This document shows positions 43,549 through 56,042 of a stretch of DNA of 64,000 nucleotides, piece after piece. This stretch comes from Tillandsia leiboldiana. Lineage: Eukaryota > Streptophyta > Magnoliopsida > Poales > Bromeliaceae. The stretch lies in the NCBI GenBank assembly GCA_029204045.2, contig CM055067.1, positions 24,564,838 through 24,628,837 on the forward strand, in the 5' to 3' direction. The stretch's first letter is position 1, and each line of letters begins with the position of its first letter. The notes under the pieces were generated by a model. The model had not been told where the DNA came from. It searched no databases and worked only from the letters and a program-made list of their open reading frames with translations. The position numbers were made by a program, and so were the translations under genes.

Positions 43549-45504
43549 TTAGAACTTAAGACAAGGAAAGATATCACCTTTCCGAATCCAAAATCGCTGG
43601 ATTTTGGGTTGTCTTGATTCGTTGTGGCCAGGGGTTGTCCGCTTTGACTGTTGATCCTCCTTAAGTCTTTGCCTCGCAATGATCCACTTGTATGATTGAT
43701 GTTGTGGCTCGGACCTTTGGTGGGTTGAGTGAACTCCATTGACTTGATGAGTCTTTTGATTCCGTTGAGTTCGCTCCGTAGATGAAGTTGCCGAAGAATT
43801 CTTCTTTCTCTTTTTCGGGCACGTCTTCATCAAGTGTCCTTCAAGTCCACATTGGTAACAAGTTCTTCCTTTCAATTTAGTCGTGGAACTTGAAGCCTTC
43901 ACAGTTTGGTTGTTTTTCAATCCCAAACCAACCTTGCTTGTTTGACCTAATCCGGATATACAATCAAATTTCTTGGAACCGGTTGAAATCCTTTGTATGT
44001 CGGATTTGAGTTGATGAACTTGCTTGGTCAAAGCTTGATTGGTGGCATGAGTATCCTCAAACTGTTTTTCTAGAAAACCAATCTTGTCCATATATGATTT
44101 AGCGTTTGTCTCCGATTGGTTTCGCTCTTCTTGGAGGATTTTATTGTTTTCCAATAAACGTTCTCGTTCCTCCTCGAGATCATGAAGTTTTATCTTTAAA
44201 GCATGATTCTCGTCTTGAATCTCAAGTCGTTGCTTTCTCAACTTCTTGATATGCTTGGCCATCTTCTTAGATTCCGCAAGAAGTTGTTGATATGCCTCAA
44301 CGAGTTCTTCTTCGTCCGACTCCCCCTCACTTAATGACTCTCCGCCGGTTGTTGATGTTTCATACAAAATCAAAGGAGTAGAGTCAGTGACTAAAGATGA
44401 TAAACACAAATTAGAAGAGGAAATTTGAGAGGCATGAAAAGCAACGACTTTTTCCTCTTTACTTGAGGTCGATTCATTAGAAGTAGAATCGTCCCAAGTT
44501 TTCGCTTGCAAAGCCTTCTTTTTATATGATTTCGGAGAAGGACAATCCGTTGAAATATGGCCGTAGCCTTTGCATCTATAACATCGGATTTCCCCTTCGA
44601 ATTCATCTTTTTCCTTAGAAGGTTTTGCAAGGCTTTTGATGTTAGAGGATTTAGAACCCGATGATCCTTTAGATGGTTTCGTGGATGAAGATCCATCGGT
44701 TCGATTCTTCCAAAATTTCCGACGAAATTTCTTTACGATCCGCGCCAATTGTTCTTCAAAATCGGCAAAAGAGATTTCATCATCGGAACTTGATTCGCTA
44801 TCTTCTTCCTTTGTTGATTTGAATGCAATACCTGTAAGCTTAGAAGAAGACTTGGAAGAAACTTGATTAGTAGGAAAAGTCATTTCATAAGTTTGCAAAG
44901 CACCTACTAATTCCTCTACACTCATCTCATCCGGATGACTAACGGTTTCAATGGCGGTAACTTTTGCCCTAAACCGTTCCGGAAGAGTCCGAAGTATCTT
45001 TCTTACAATTCTCGACTCCGGGATCTTTTCTCCTAAATTAGCACAAGTATTGATCACATCTTGAAGTCTAGTGTAATAATCTGTAAACAATTCATGCTCT
45101 TCCATATGAATAGAGTCAAATTGACTTGTAAGCATCTGGAGCTTTTGAATTTTTACAAGATTAGTACCCTCATGTGTAATTTTGAGAATATCCCAAATTT
45201 CCTTCGCGGTTTCACACGCGGAAATTCTTGTGAACTCAGTCGAGGAAAGAGAGTTAAATAGAGCGTTCATACCTTTCCCATTGTAAGAAGATCTTTCGAG
45301 TTCCTCTTTGGACCATCTAGAGCGAGGTTTTGGGGTAGTAGAATTTCCTACTTCCTCAACAGGATGTACCCAACCGTATTCCACGGATTGCCATACCCGC
45401 TCATCAATTGCGATGAGAAAAGCCCTCATCCGCACTTTCCAATAAGCATAATCAGTCCCATCAAAAAGAGGAGGTCTATAAATATTACCACTTCCACCCG
45501 ACAT
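43549..45504 (-). CDS. Copia-type Gag, copy 3 (651 aa)
   Basis: Intact frame from ATG at 45504, nearly identical to copy 2: one difference seen early is SLSSTEF against SLSLTEF. Same order of domains: UBN2-like region, CCHC 308-321, coiled coil about 395-507, CCHC 549-562, truncated protease start. A stop lies just upstream of the ATG (plus strand GATAGATTAACC), which supports this start for the family. Two intact copies among three suggest either recent duplication or selection to keep gag. Confidence 0.9.
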   Translation of the reverse strand: MSGGSGNIYRPPLFDGTDYAYWKVRMRAFLIAIDERVWQSVEYGWVHPVEEVGNSTTPKPRSRWSKEELERSSYNGKGMNALFNSLSSTEFTRISACETAKEIWDILKITHEGTNLVKIQKLQMLTSQFDSIHMEEHELFTDYYTRLQDVINTCANLGEKIPESRIVRKILRTLPERFRAKVTAIETVSHPDEMSVEELVGALQTYEMTFPTNQVSSKSSSKLTGIAFKSTKEEDSESSSDDEISFADFEEQLARIVKKFRRKFWKNRTDGSSSTKPSKGSSGSKSSNIKSLAKPSKEKDEFEGEIRCYRCKGYGHISTDCPSPKSYKKKALQAKTWDDSTSNESTSSKEEKVVAFHASQISSSNLCLSSLVTDSTPLILYETSTTGGESLSEGESDEEELVEAYQQLLAESKKMAKHIKKLRKQRLEIQDENHALKIKLHDLEEERERLLENNKILQEERNQSETNAKSYMDKIGFLEKQFEDTHATNQALTKQVHQLKSDIQRISTGSKKFDCISGLGQTSKVGLGLKNNQTVKASSSTTKLKGRTCYQCGLEGHLMKTCPKKRKKNSSATSSTERTQRNQKTHQVNGVHSTHQRSEPQHQSYKWIIARQRLKEDQQSKRTTPGHNESRQPKIQRFWIRKGDIFPCLKF

Positions 45505-45538
45505 GATAGATTAACCTAAAACCCGCTCTGATACCAAT

Positions 45539-46737
45539 TGTAGGTTTTTAAAATATTAAGGATCCACACGGATCTAAATAGGTACTATCAAACAACTAGA
45601 GGGGGGGTGAATAGGTGTAATACTTATAAAACCAATCTCAGTGCAAAATAAAAACCAATGCGAAAAATAAAAACAGCACACCAAGATATATGTGGAAACT
45701 CCAATCCAGGAGAAAAACCATGGGACCAACACGCAATAACAATCCACTAAGAAAAGAAGAATAACAAGGTGATTACCGACTCCACGGACTCAAACCCCTC
45801 CTCCAACTTCTTCGGACCTTGCGCTCACCGATTGCACGTCCACTGCACACGTTCGAATCCACGAACGCCACTCGAATCCACGAGCACACGTTTCGAATCC
45901 ACGAAACGCCTTTAGCTCACCGAATCCACGATGCCACGTCGAATCCACGACGCAAACTCAGCCGGTAAGAATATTGGCTTCGATGGTGATCCTTTGCTTA
46001 GATTCTCATTGAGGAACCATAGAAGAAATCTCTAAGCAAAGATTAGATCAATTCGACAAAAGATATGTTCTTGAAAGAACCGTCGAATTGACCTAAAAGA
46101 GGCTATAAAGAAGAACGATAAAAACCTAGCCTCTAGGGTTGCTCTCAAGTGTTTAATTAATTAATCGGTAGTTTTTGAGAATCCCTAAATGTCTATTTAT
46201 AGTTTAGAAACCTTTGGAAAGAGATAAGCATCAAAAACTGGCTTAACAGAAATTTTCCCGCACGACGATCCGGATCGGATTTACGGCGATCCTGATCGTC
46301 GTCTTTTTTCAGCAATTCCTGAAAAAACAAGGTTCGGGATCCGGATCGGAATTCTGATCCAGATCGGAATTCTGATCCGGATCGGTTCAGGATCAGAAAT
46401 TCTGAAACATCCAATTTGTCCAGTTTTTGATTTTTAAGCAATGAAAACTTATCCAAGTGTTTCTAAACCACTCAAATGTATTCGGATCACCAAAATTATT
46501 TAGTTAAACGTACCTGATCAATCCGAATCCATTTTCCTTAAGATTGATGTAATTGATCCACAATTCTTCTACTTCAATCTTCAAGACTCAAAACACTGAG
46601 TGTCAACTTGAGATCTTGTTGAATCTTCTCTAAGTCTTCGATTGCTGATTGACAATTTGATCACTTCAAGACTCCGACTCAACTCAACAACTCAACTACT
46701 CAACTCACGAAATATGCCAACACAAAAAGCCGTAACA
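45539..46737 (-). repeat. Copia array LTR4 (5' outermost, 1199 bp)
   Basis: Starts TGTAGG and ends GCCGTAACA at 46737, followed by the AGGAG duplication. It carries a private GCGAAAAATAAA (others GCGGAAAATAAA). As the 5' LTR it should drive transcription of the array. Confidence 0.9.
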
Positions 46738-46742
46738 AGGAG

Positions 46743-47596
46743 AACGTCCCAGAAGAGTTCTGAGCCAGGTCCGACCCACCGCCGGCGGCCAGAGGCGGCG
46801 GCGGCCGGAAAAATCCAATTATTCTTCTTAATATTAACAAGATTGGATCAAACTTAATTCTAAGGGTTTCTGGCCTCAACTAAATTGATGGAGACATAGA
46901 TTACAAGGTTTAGCGCCTACCTGGATCAGTGGCCGGCAACCCGAAGCGGCGGCGGCGGCCGGAGGAGGAGGAGTTCGGCCAAGAAAGGGTGCAACTTCCT
47001 AAATTTAAAACCGCACGTTAACATTTGCATGCAAATGAATGGGAAGCTCCAACATAACCATAAGAACCTACCCGAGTCGGTTTCCCACCTCGCGGAGCTC
47101 CGGGTTGGCCGGAAAACGGGCACTCTAATGGCGGAATCGGGTCCGGTGCACTCGAGGCCTTCCAACTTGGACAAAAAGGTTCCACTGGATGCCAGGAACC
47201 TTCCTGTAGTGGTGGCCGGCGACGGGAGTGAGCGGCGGCGCCGGACGGTGAATCTCGGGCGACGCTCGCTTTTGATCGGTTCTAGGGCAAGCTTGTACTT
47301 CGTGGATCCTTAACCGATCAGACCGAAACTTCATGGGGCCCTTGCAGTCATCGAGAATCATAGGTTTAACGGTCTTGATTCTCATCTCGACGGTTGGATC
47401 CTTCTCGCTCTCAAGATCGGCCAAGTACCGACTTCCGGTGAAGAGTTGCTCCCGCCGGCGACCGGGACGACGGCGGCGGCTCAAACTTCATAGAGAAGTT
47501 CCTCTCGAAGTCAGGAATAAACTAGAAGGGTTCAAAGGCCAATTAAAAACAATCAATTCCATAAGCTTACCTCGCCGAAAAACCGAGGAAGAAGGA
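46743..47596 (-). repeat. LTR of family C, copy C3, right part
   Basis: Continues the C3 LTR after the copia array. It resembles C1 at about 20100-20830, with CGGCGG-rich blocks and a match around GGCGACGGGAGTGAGCGGCG. It is cut at 47596 by element F, whose adjacent five bases are AAGGA. Short frames here have no recognisable product. Confidence 0.75.
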
Positions 47597-50500
47597 TGTC
47601 ACGCCCCGGGTGTAAACCAGAGTTGCATACGGAATTTTCCGTGTACACGAAGCGCTGATAACCTGCTCAGATATAAAACAAGTAATAAAAGAGCATAAAA
47701 CAGAGCTAAACTAAAACTAATACAACTCAGACAAATGCTGGAAATGAAAGTACAGTAAGCTCTCAGAAATATACAAGTGTCTCTCCCAGCTCACAAAATA
47801 TATACAACCAGCTGGCCGCAGCCAGACCCAAAATAAAAGGAAAATACAACCGTCTGAGTGTACTGGGGATACATCAAAACTACTAAACTCGAACTCGGGC
47901 AGTGGCTAGCTAATCAGCGATCCTCTTACCTCGATCCAGGGAAGAGGGTCCCGCGACTCCCGCAGAGAACTCTGCAAAACAAAGGGGAAAAGAAAAGAGA
48001 AAACAGTGGGGGGTGAGAACTACTATAAAAACAGTAGCCTCCCCTAGTGGGTAGACCTCAAGCTCAGACGTGCCCACTAGGACTATCAGAGGCGAAAAAT
48101 GAAACAAATGTGGTAAGCTACAAGTACACTACTGATGCAGAGCTACCACTAACGTGCCTCTACGATGCCTAGTAGAGAATGGCTAAAAACATGCACCAGA
48201 ACGTAAGGACTGACAGACCAACCCAATCAAAACACCAGTAAACACTGGAACTGCCTGCACTGCTGTCAACCTCACAACTCAGTATCTCCCCTGTCCAAAT
48301 AGACCGGAACCCAACACGGTCTAGCCGGCACCCAACACGGCCTGACCGGCACCCAACACGGTCGGAATCCTACTCCGGAGTGGCACTCGAGGGGAGCGAC
48401 CCCACACGAGCGTAGTATCACAGTCACTAGTATCATCAGTACCATAAATAGCAGGACGGGGTCACGACCCTGATCAAAGTGGGAAAACCCATCCACTAAA
48501 GGGAAACTCGATCCCCTACCTCCAATCTGATGCAAAAGTAATAATAATAATAATAATCCGGTCAACCGCCCACAGTCCGCGGTCGCCGCAACACCCAAAC
48601 ATCGATCCCCCACTGTCCCAACTCTGAACATCTGACTACACAATCCCCTAAGACTAGACGACAGGAGAACGAATAAAAGCATGGTTTCTCCTAAGTCAAT
48701 TCCAATATGTTGGTGTAGCAGAAAAAGGTGGCTTAGCTAGATGACCATTCAAGCATGCAAAGTCCTTTATTTGATAAAATCATTTCAATTATTCTAACAT
48801 ATGCAACATTAAGTGTTTGGGAAATCCCGATGTACATGTGGTAAGATATATGATACTTAATACATTTTAGATGCACAATCTACTAGCAAGTACCCCTTAT
48901 ACAACATTCATTTTAGATGCACAATCTACTAGCAAGTACCCCTTACACAACATTCATTTTAACCACATGCCCAAACCTTCCCTCAACATACAATGTGATA
49001 TGGCTATAGCATTCTTTCCAACTAATTAAATTGCATATCTAAACATGGAAACACCACTTACTAACTTGAAGCCTGCTAACAATGCAAGTATCAACAAAGG
49101 AACCTTGATCTCATACAAGCATGCTAGATACAATCACAATTAATAACACATAGTCATGGCATTCTAATAGGCCTAGTGACATTCACAAGTAGGAGGTTCA
49201 CAACATCACCCACCTCAAGCGCTATTCCAAATTCCCAAAGGCGAAGTCCAAGATCAGTCCAAACACACCACCAATCTGTACAAAATACCCCAAAGGAAAA
49301 TACATAAGCTACACATCCACACTTTCCAGAATCTGTCCCCCAAATCAGCAGTCCACAATTCATTAATTTTTACCTGCGAATAATGCCCAGAAAAATCCAA
49401 GAAAAATACTATCGTGATCCTTGCGACGAGCCCGTCGAATCGAGTACCTGCACGCCCAAAATGGAGTTTCCTACGCTAAGATAAAAATCCGGCAACGGGT
49501 ACACCCCGAATCCAAACTGTACCAAATTCCTGTAACAAGGAACCACAGAGAAAGAAGATTCTCACCCACGGGTAAAATCCAGAAAAATCTGAGAAAAATC
49601 CAGGAGACTCCTTGCGAAACGTAGATGAAAATTGCCTTTTGAATCGCCTCGTTCCGACGCCTGAGCAAAAAGATATGGCAAGAACACTGCGGTGCTGTCC
49701 CAAAAGTCCGCGAAGAAAAAGGGTCAAATGGGTGCTAGGAAAACTCCAAGATCAGCACGGAAATCGAGGAACCACAAAACACAGGAGTTGAAGCCCTACC
49801 TGTCGTGAGTCCAACGGCGCAAGAATCGGCAAATTCCGAGGTCGGGGTGAGTCGGAGGAGTCCAAACACTGAGAAGGGGCGAAGAGGATCGCCGGGGAAC
49901 AAGCGTCGCGCCGCGCCGTAAAATGGTGAACCTCGGGAAGCGTGCCTCCAAAAATCTTCAAACTTTTCCAATGGGTAGTGCACTGAGGGAGGAGGAATTT
50001 CTGTGAAGGAAGCCCAGCGAAAAGAAGTCCAAAAAAACTAAAGGGGCGAATGGGGGAGCTATTTAAAGGCCCAGCCCAATAACACCAAAGTCCGGATTTC
50101 CGGGCGCATGTTTCGGGCGCACTGCGCCCGGAAACCGGTTGCATGCTTCCTGTCCGACGCGCCCGAAATCCTCTGGTGTTGCCACGTCGCCCCACAACAG
50201 GGGACAGCCGTGCAAAGCGACCGCCGCGCGCCACGCGTCCCCCCGCGGTCAGCGGGGGTAGGTACGGCCCGCCTATCGCGTGCCGACACGCGTCGCACTC
50301 GAGTGCGGCCGACAGCCCACCTGGCGCCACAGTGCGCGCGCGCCGTCCCGAGGCGCCCCTCTGCGCACTCCGGGGACCGAGACCACGTGAGCCAGCGAAT
50401 CCCACGCCGCCACGTGTCATGCGCCCGGTCCACCGCAATCCCGCAATTCCAGTGAGCCGTGCCGCGTGCGCCGGCCTATCCGGGCACGCCACGTGCCACC

Positions 50501-50901
50501 CGCCTGCGGTCCATGCACCGCCGCGCTACCCCGTGGACCGAGCTGCGTGAGCCGGCCAATAATAGGCCGCCACGTGGCTCAGGCCGGTCCACGAGGCTCC
50601 CCCATGCACCGAAAATCCCCCAAAACTTCCAGAAGCCCGCATTTGGTCATCCGGACTCCAAATTCAACAAGCAAATAGCCGTTTTCAAGCGTTTTTCCGC
50701 GCTGAATCCTAATCCAACCTCAGATTGGCCCAAAACCTTTTCTAAAATTCGGCAATCACAGCCGAAGGCCAAATCATCTATCCGAGTCTCACGAGGTCCA
50801 TCTGTGGCATCCCTTCGATGCACCATGGGCCAGACACCAACACTAGGTGTTCTACACAGTGGATTCACCGGAAAGTTGCATGGGAAAACCAGTACACTAC
50901 A
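47597..50901 (-). repeat. 3' LTR of element F (3305 bp)
   Basis: From TGTCACGCCCCGGG to AGTACACTACA. It contains a hairpin (47624-47647), three CCGGCACCCAACACGG repeats (48302-48365), a TAA microsatellite (48539-48557), a 46-bp direct duplication with TTTTAGATGCACAATCTACT (48862-48958), and a TATA box (minus strand CCTTTAAATAG, 50059-50069) preceded by ATTGGGCTGGGCC. The short frames in it are not genes. Confidence 0.88.
50059..50085 (-). promoter_or_regulatory. Putative core promoter of LTR F
   Basis: The minus strand has ATTGGGCTGGGCC (with TGGGCY site-II-like motifs and a CCAAT-type box on the opposite strand) directly upstream of CCTTTAAATAG. No telo-box follows, unlike LTRs A, B and C1. 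Promoter use is inferred. Confidence 0.4.
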
Positions 50902-50948
50902 TCCTCCCCTACAAGAAAAAGTTTCGTCCTCGAAACAAAAGTCATACC

Positions 50949-53900
50949 TCAGGTAGCGGCCTCAAACAAGTGGGGGTGAGCATCCAACATCGCTGACTCC
51001 ATCTCCCAGGTAGCCTCGCGCTCATCATGACTGCTCCAGAGAACCTTCACATACGGGATGGCCCGACTGCGCAACTCCCTAACCTCACGGTCCAAGATCC
51101 TCAATGGCCGCTCAACATAGCTCAGGTCCTCAGCAACCTCCAAAGGGGTGAAATCGATGATATGAGACGGGTCATGAACATACCTCCTCAGTGTCGAAAC
51201 ATGAAAAACATTGTGAACACCCGAAAGCCTGGGAGGAAGCGCAAGCCTGTAGGCAACTGGCCCTAAGCGCTCCAACACCTCAAAAGGTCCAATATAACGA
51301 GGGCTCAGTTTCCCACGAATACCGAATCTCCGAATCCCCTTCGAAGGCGAGACTTTCAGAAAAACATGGTCACCCACCTGAAACTCTAAGTCCCGCCGTC
51401 GAGTATCAGCATAACTCCTCTGTCGACTCTGGGCGGTCTCGAGGTGTCGTCGTATCAATCTGACCTTTTCCTCTGCCTCTAACAGTAGATCAGGACCCAA
51501 GGTCTTCTTCTCACCCACGTCGCTCCAATAAAGGGGTGACCGACACTTGCGTCCATACAACGCTTCAAACGGAGCCATCTGAATGCTCGCTTGATAGCTG
51601 TTGTTGTACGCAAACTCAACTAATCCCAAGTGTCGGTACCATCCTCCTCCAAAGTCCAGAATGCATGCTCTCAACATATCCTCGAGGGTCTGAATAGTGC
51701 GCTCTGACTGCCCATCGGTCTGTGGGTGGAATGCTGTACTGAATCGGAGCTGCGTCCCCAAGGCTGTCTGTAAACTCCTCCAGAAATGCGAGACAAACCT
51801 AGGGTCTCTATCTGCTACGATGGAAACAGGTACTCCGTGTAATCTAACCACCTCAGCCAAGTACACCTGTGCGAGTCGCTCCATCGGCCAAGTCATCTGA
51901 ACCGGCAGAAAGTGAGCGGATTTGGTATGCCTGTCCACGACTACCCAGATAGCATCCGCTCCCGTCTGTGCTCTCGGCAAACTAGTGACAAAATCCATCG
52001 TAACATGTTCCCATTTCCATTCAGGGATTGGGAGACTCTGCAACTTGCCAGCAGGTACTCGATGCTTCGCTTTTACTTGCTGACAAGTTAGACAGTGTGC
52101 TACAAATCTCCCAATGTCTCTTTTCATCCCATTCCACCAAAACTGTGCCTTAAGATCCCTATACATCTTAGTCCCACCAGGATGGATGGTATAAGGTGTA
52201 TAGTGGGCCTCCCTCAAGATCTGCTCTCGGATCTCTGCATCCATAGGCACACACGCGCGGTCCCGGTACCGTAGTACTCCCGCGGCATCGACTGAGAAGT
52301 CTCCTATCAAACCAGTCTGCATCTGCTCTCGAATCCTCATCAGGTGGGGGTCCTCACTCTGTCTCTCCCGAATCCTGTCCAACAGAGTGGGCTGCACGAC
52401 TAGAGACATGAGTCTAGCAGAGACCCCAGGGGACACAACCTCGAGCTCTAACCTCCTCATCTGCTCAAGTAATGGCGCCTGATCGGTGATCATCAAAGAT
52501 AGACTCTGTACTGCTCTCCTGCTCAGGGCATCAGCAACCACGTTGGCCTTGCCAGGATGGTATAATATGTCTACATCATAATCCTTCAACAATTCTAACC
52601 ATCTGCGCTGCCTCAAGTTGAGCTCCTTCTGCGTGAACAGGTATTTCAAGCTCTTGTGGTCGGTATAAATCTCGCAATGCTCCCCATACAGGTAGTGGCG
52701 CCACAACTTTAGTGCAAAAATCACCGCAGCTAGCTCCAAATCGTGGGTAGGGTAATTCTTTTCATAATGCTTCAGTTGCCGGGAGGCATAAGCGATTACC
52801 CTTCCCTCCTGCATCAGCACGCAACCAAGTCCACTGTGCGATGCGTCGCTGTATACCACATATCCTTTCCCCATAACGGGGAGGGAAAGGACAGGAGCCG
52901 ACATCAATCTGTTCTTTAATTCCTCAAAGCTCCTCTGACAATCCTCACTCCAAATAAACTTAATCCCTTTTTGCGTCAAACGAGTGAGGGGTGTGGAAAG
53001 TTTCGCAAAACCTTCCACAAACCGACGGTAATATTCTGCTAGGCCCATAAAACTGCGAACCTCAGATACCGTCGTCGGTCGGGGCCAATCCCGGACTGCC
53101 TCGATCTTCGCCGGGTCTACTGCCACTCCAGCGGCTGAAATCACATGGCCCAAAAAGACAACCTCCCGAAGCCAGAAATCACACTTAGATAACTTGGCAT
53201 ACAACTTCCTCTCTCTCAGAAGTTGTAGCACAATCCTCAGATGCTCCTCGTGCTCCGCATCGCTTCGGGAATAAACTAGGATGTCATCAATAAAAACAAC
53301 GACGAACCGATCCAGGTATGGTCGAAAAATCCTGTTCATTAAATCCATAAAAGCTGCAGGGGCATTTGTCAGTCCAAAAGGCATGACGGTGAACTCATAA
53401 TGCCCGTACCGCGACCTGAATGCCGTCTTTGGGATGTCCTCGGCCTTCACCTTCAATTGGTGGTAACCAGACTGTAAGTCGATCTTGGAGAAGACACAAG
53501 TCCCTTGCAGCTGATCAAATAAATCATCAATGCGCGGCAAAGGGTACTTGTTCTTGATGGTCGCTTTATTCAGCTCCCGATAATCAACGCACAGTCGAAG
53601 CGAACCATCTTTCTTCTTCACAAATAGCACCGGCGCTCCCCAAGGCGACACACTCGGTCTCACAAAACCCTTATCCATTAAATCCTGGAGTTGCGCCTTT
53701 AATTCTCGCAGCTCAGCCGGTGCCATTCGGTAAGGAGCCTTAGAGATTGGCGCAGTTCCTGGGACCACGTCAATCAAAAACTCGACCTCCCTATCCGGCG
53801 GCATGCTAAACAGCTCTGGAGGAAACACATCCGGGAACTCGCGGGCAATCGGGATATCCGCGAGTCCCGGAGCCGCCGTAGGCTCCTTAACCACAGATGC

Positions 53901-54820
53901 CATAAAGGCTACGCATCCACTGCGCATCATCTGCCTCGCACGAGAAGTCGAAACCATAGAGGCAAAGAAAGCACTCTGGCACCCCCTGAAAACGAACACC
54001 TCCTGGCCTGGCTCGCTAAAAGTAACAGACCTCGCGGCGCAATCAATCGTCGCGAAATAGCGAGCCAGCCAATCCATCCCCAGTACAATGTCAAAATCTC
54101 GCAGCTGACTAAGGACCATCAGGTCCGCTGGCAAAATCCAAGACTCAAGCTGTACCGGGCACGACCAGCAACACTCCTCTACATACAAAATGTGACCGGG
54201 AATCTGTACCTCTAAAGCATGTGGCAACCGACCTAACTCTAGTCCATGAGATGATGCAAATGCTCTACTGATAATAGAATGTGATGCACCGGTATCAAAT
54301 AAAGTGCGAGCTCTAATGCCAAAAAGTAAAGTGATACCTGCCACCACGTGGTCGGCTGCCGCGGAGTCCCCTACCTGAGCGGCGTAGACTCGCCCGCTCT
54401 GAGCTGGTGGTCGGTGGTCTGCAGGGTGGGAGGAAGGAGCCCTGCTCGCAGAAGCATAGGGCCGCTGAGCTGGCGGTCGCTGCTGTGGTGGAAGAGAAAC
54501 TGAGGCCGAAGAAGGCGCCACTGATGCCGAAAAAGGGCATGAAGATCGTATGTGCCCTGTCTGCCCGCAGCCATAACAACGCCCCCACCTCTGATCACAA
54601 GTGCCGGGGAAATGCGGACCCCCGCAGAAGATACAACTGCCTGGAGCCCGAAACTGCCGTGACTGCTGCTGCTGCTGCCTGTGCGACTGCCGCTGAGATC
54701 CCTGCTGTCGCGACTGCGACCTCTGCTGCTGCGAGTGCTGCTGCTGTCGCTGGGGCTGCTGATGCTGTGGGGGCCTCTGGGATCCCCCAGGCCCTCGCCG
54801 CTCCGAACGCCCCGGCCCGT
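50949..54820 (-). CDS. Pol polyprotein of element F (protease, RT, RNase H, integrase, chromodomain)
   Basis: One long open frame; residues are numbered from a GTG at 54521, although the frame is open further up. Two zinc-knuckle motifs precede it (about 54550-54640: CIFCGG.. and CYGCGQTGHIRSSC). Protease DTGA is at 76, RT active-site FIDD at 410-413, RNase H follows with SDASHSGLG, then the integrase zinc-binding region (HYTPYTIHPGGTK). Integrase catalytic residues are D843, D904 and E940 (35 residues between the last two). GPY/F-type LSPRYIGPFEVLE and a C-terminal chromodomain (about 1137-1187: IPYVKVLW, EATWEME) follow. The chromodomain likely guides insertion to heterochromatin. Upstream of the knuckles is a Gln-rich linker. 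All catalytic residues I checked are intact. The 5' limit is approximate because gag and pol lie in different frames. Confidence 0.92.
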
Positions 54821-55771
54821 AAACTGAGGCGGTGGCGGTCGGGGCGGCCTCCAGGAACTGGCCTGTCCCCCCTCATCTGATGCTGGTCGCTTCTTCTCAG
54901 AACTCTGAGCGACCGGACCTCCGCGTCTAGAAACAACCTGATCTCCCCTCTCGACCCACTGGGCACGGTCCACTGCCTCTGATAAAGTCTGAAGCCTTTG
55001 GGCGTGTACCATGGTAAAGATCTCGGGGCGCAAGCCTGTCTCAAACAGCTCCACCTGGTGCAGCCCATCCCTGGCAACGTAGGGCACGCAGTTGAGCAAC
55101 TGCGTAAACTCCTGATAATAGTCCCACACTGGGCGATCACCCTGCTGCAGGTTCTTCAAGTCATCTTCTATCTTCTTCTTCACACTCGTGGAGAAGTAAG
55201 TGTCAAGGGTCATCCTCCTGAACTCCGACCAGGGTAGCTGTCGGGTGACCTGAAACTCTAGGGGCTCGACCCGACGCCACCAAGCATCTGCGTCCCCCTC
55301 CAAACAGTGTACTGCCAAATGTGCTCTGAACCTCTGGTCGATGAAGAAGTCCCGAAACATCTTCTCCATTGACGCTAGCCATGATCCAATCTCCCACGGG
55401 TGTGTGCTCCGCCCCGAGAACTTAGGGGGTCCCCGCTTGCAGAACTGCGTGAGTTTGTCAGAAAACTCCCGCTCCTCCTCTGGGGTCAAAGGCCTGAACA
55501 TCCCCTGAGCCCCGCTGCTCGACGACGGCGCTGTAGGGGCAAGTGGAATAGTCGGTGGTACAACAGGTGGTGCGGGGGCCTCTGCAGTAGTAGGGGGAGG
55601 TGCCGCAACCTGGGCCAATAACTGCTCAAACCTCTGCTCCTGTCGGCGGTGGCTCTCCGCCAACTGGGCCATCATGGCCCTCAGCTCACTGATCTCAGAA
55701 GGCCCGGACTGCTCCGGCTCCTCCGGGGGTGTAGGAGTACCCCGAGTAGGAATCTGCCGCCTAGGAGGCAT
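54821..55771 (-). CDS. Gag of element F
   Basis: Starts MPPRRQIPTRGTPTP at 55771. It has an N-terminal helix (SELRAMMAQLAESHRRQEQR), a Pro/Ala linker and the capsid-type domain with PPKFSGRSTHPWEIGSWLAS, DADAWWRRVEPL, VWDYYQEFTQLLNCVPYV and ETGLRPEIFTMV, then a basic region. The frame stays open for about 450 nt beyond, but its sequence there is off-frame. The zinc knuckles lie in the pol frame, so a frame change falls at about 54770-54850. This may be a single-base indel or a real frameshift site. Confidence 0.85.
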
Positions 55772-56042
55772 CCTGCCACACAAAATCCACGGGTCAGTAA
55801 ACCAAACCACTCTCGATCCAATCAAGCGAAAGTCATGGACATTCCCCTATTTCTGTAACCTTATGTTGTCTGCAGCCAACATAATTGTCCCCCAGAAATA
55901 GGCTATGTCAATCCCTCTCCACTCACAGGAAGAGTTACAACCAATTACCGACTTTCGCACAATATCACGTCACTCACGCTCTGCCTTCCTAGGGTCTGCC
56001 AAAAGCCTAGGGTTTCCTAAGTCCCGTCTGACCTATCCCTAA

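Larger units (their letters stand above)
31235..46737 (-). mobile_element. Tandem array of gag-only Ty1/copia elements (four LTRs, three interiors)
   Basis: Four LTRs (31235-32423, 35996-37194, 40767-41965, 45539-46737) alternate with three 3.57-kb interiors; repeat period 4761-4772 bp. A perfect 5-bp duplication AGGAG (31230-31234, 46738-46742) flanks the whole array and nothing else, so it sits in LTR C3 as one insertion. Each interior has a PBS (TGGTATCAGAGC, minus strand), a gag gene, 1.1-1.6 kb without genes and a polypurine tract. No protease, integrase, RT or RNase H is present. The organisation fits the TR-GAG class of non-autonomous plant elements. Interiors 2 and 3 resemble each other more than interior 1. 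Confidence 0.93.

Noticed and set aside
49752..50492. 246-codon minus-strand frame in LTR F
   Set aside because: It lies across the LTR promoter region, is Arg/Gly/Pro-rich with no domain, and overlaps other open frames of similar length on both strands.
54371..54820. Extension of the F gag frame beyond the capsid region
   Set aside because: The zinc knuckles and Gln-rich linker read in the pol frame there; the extension is an off-frame reading.
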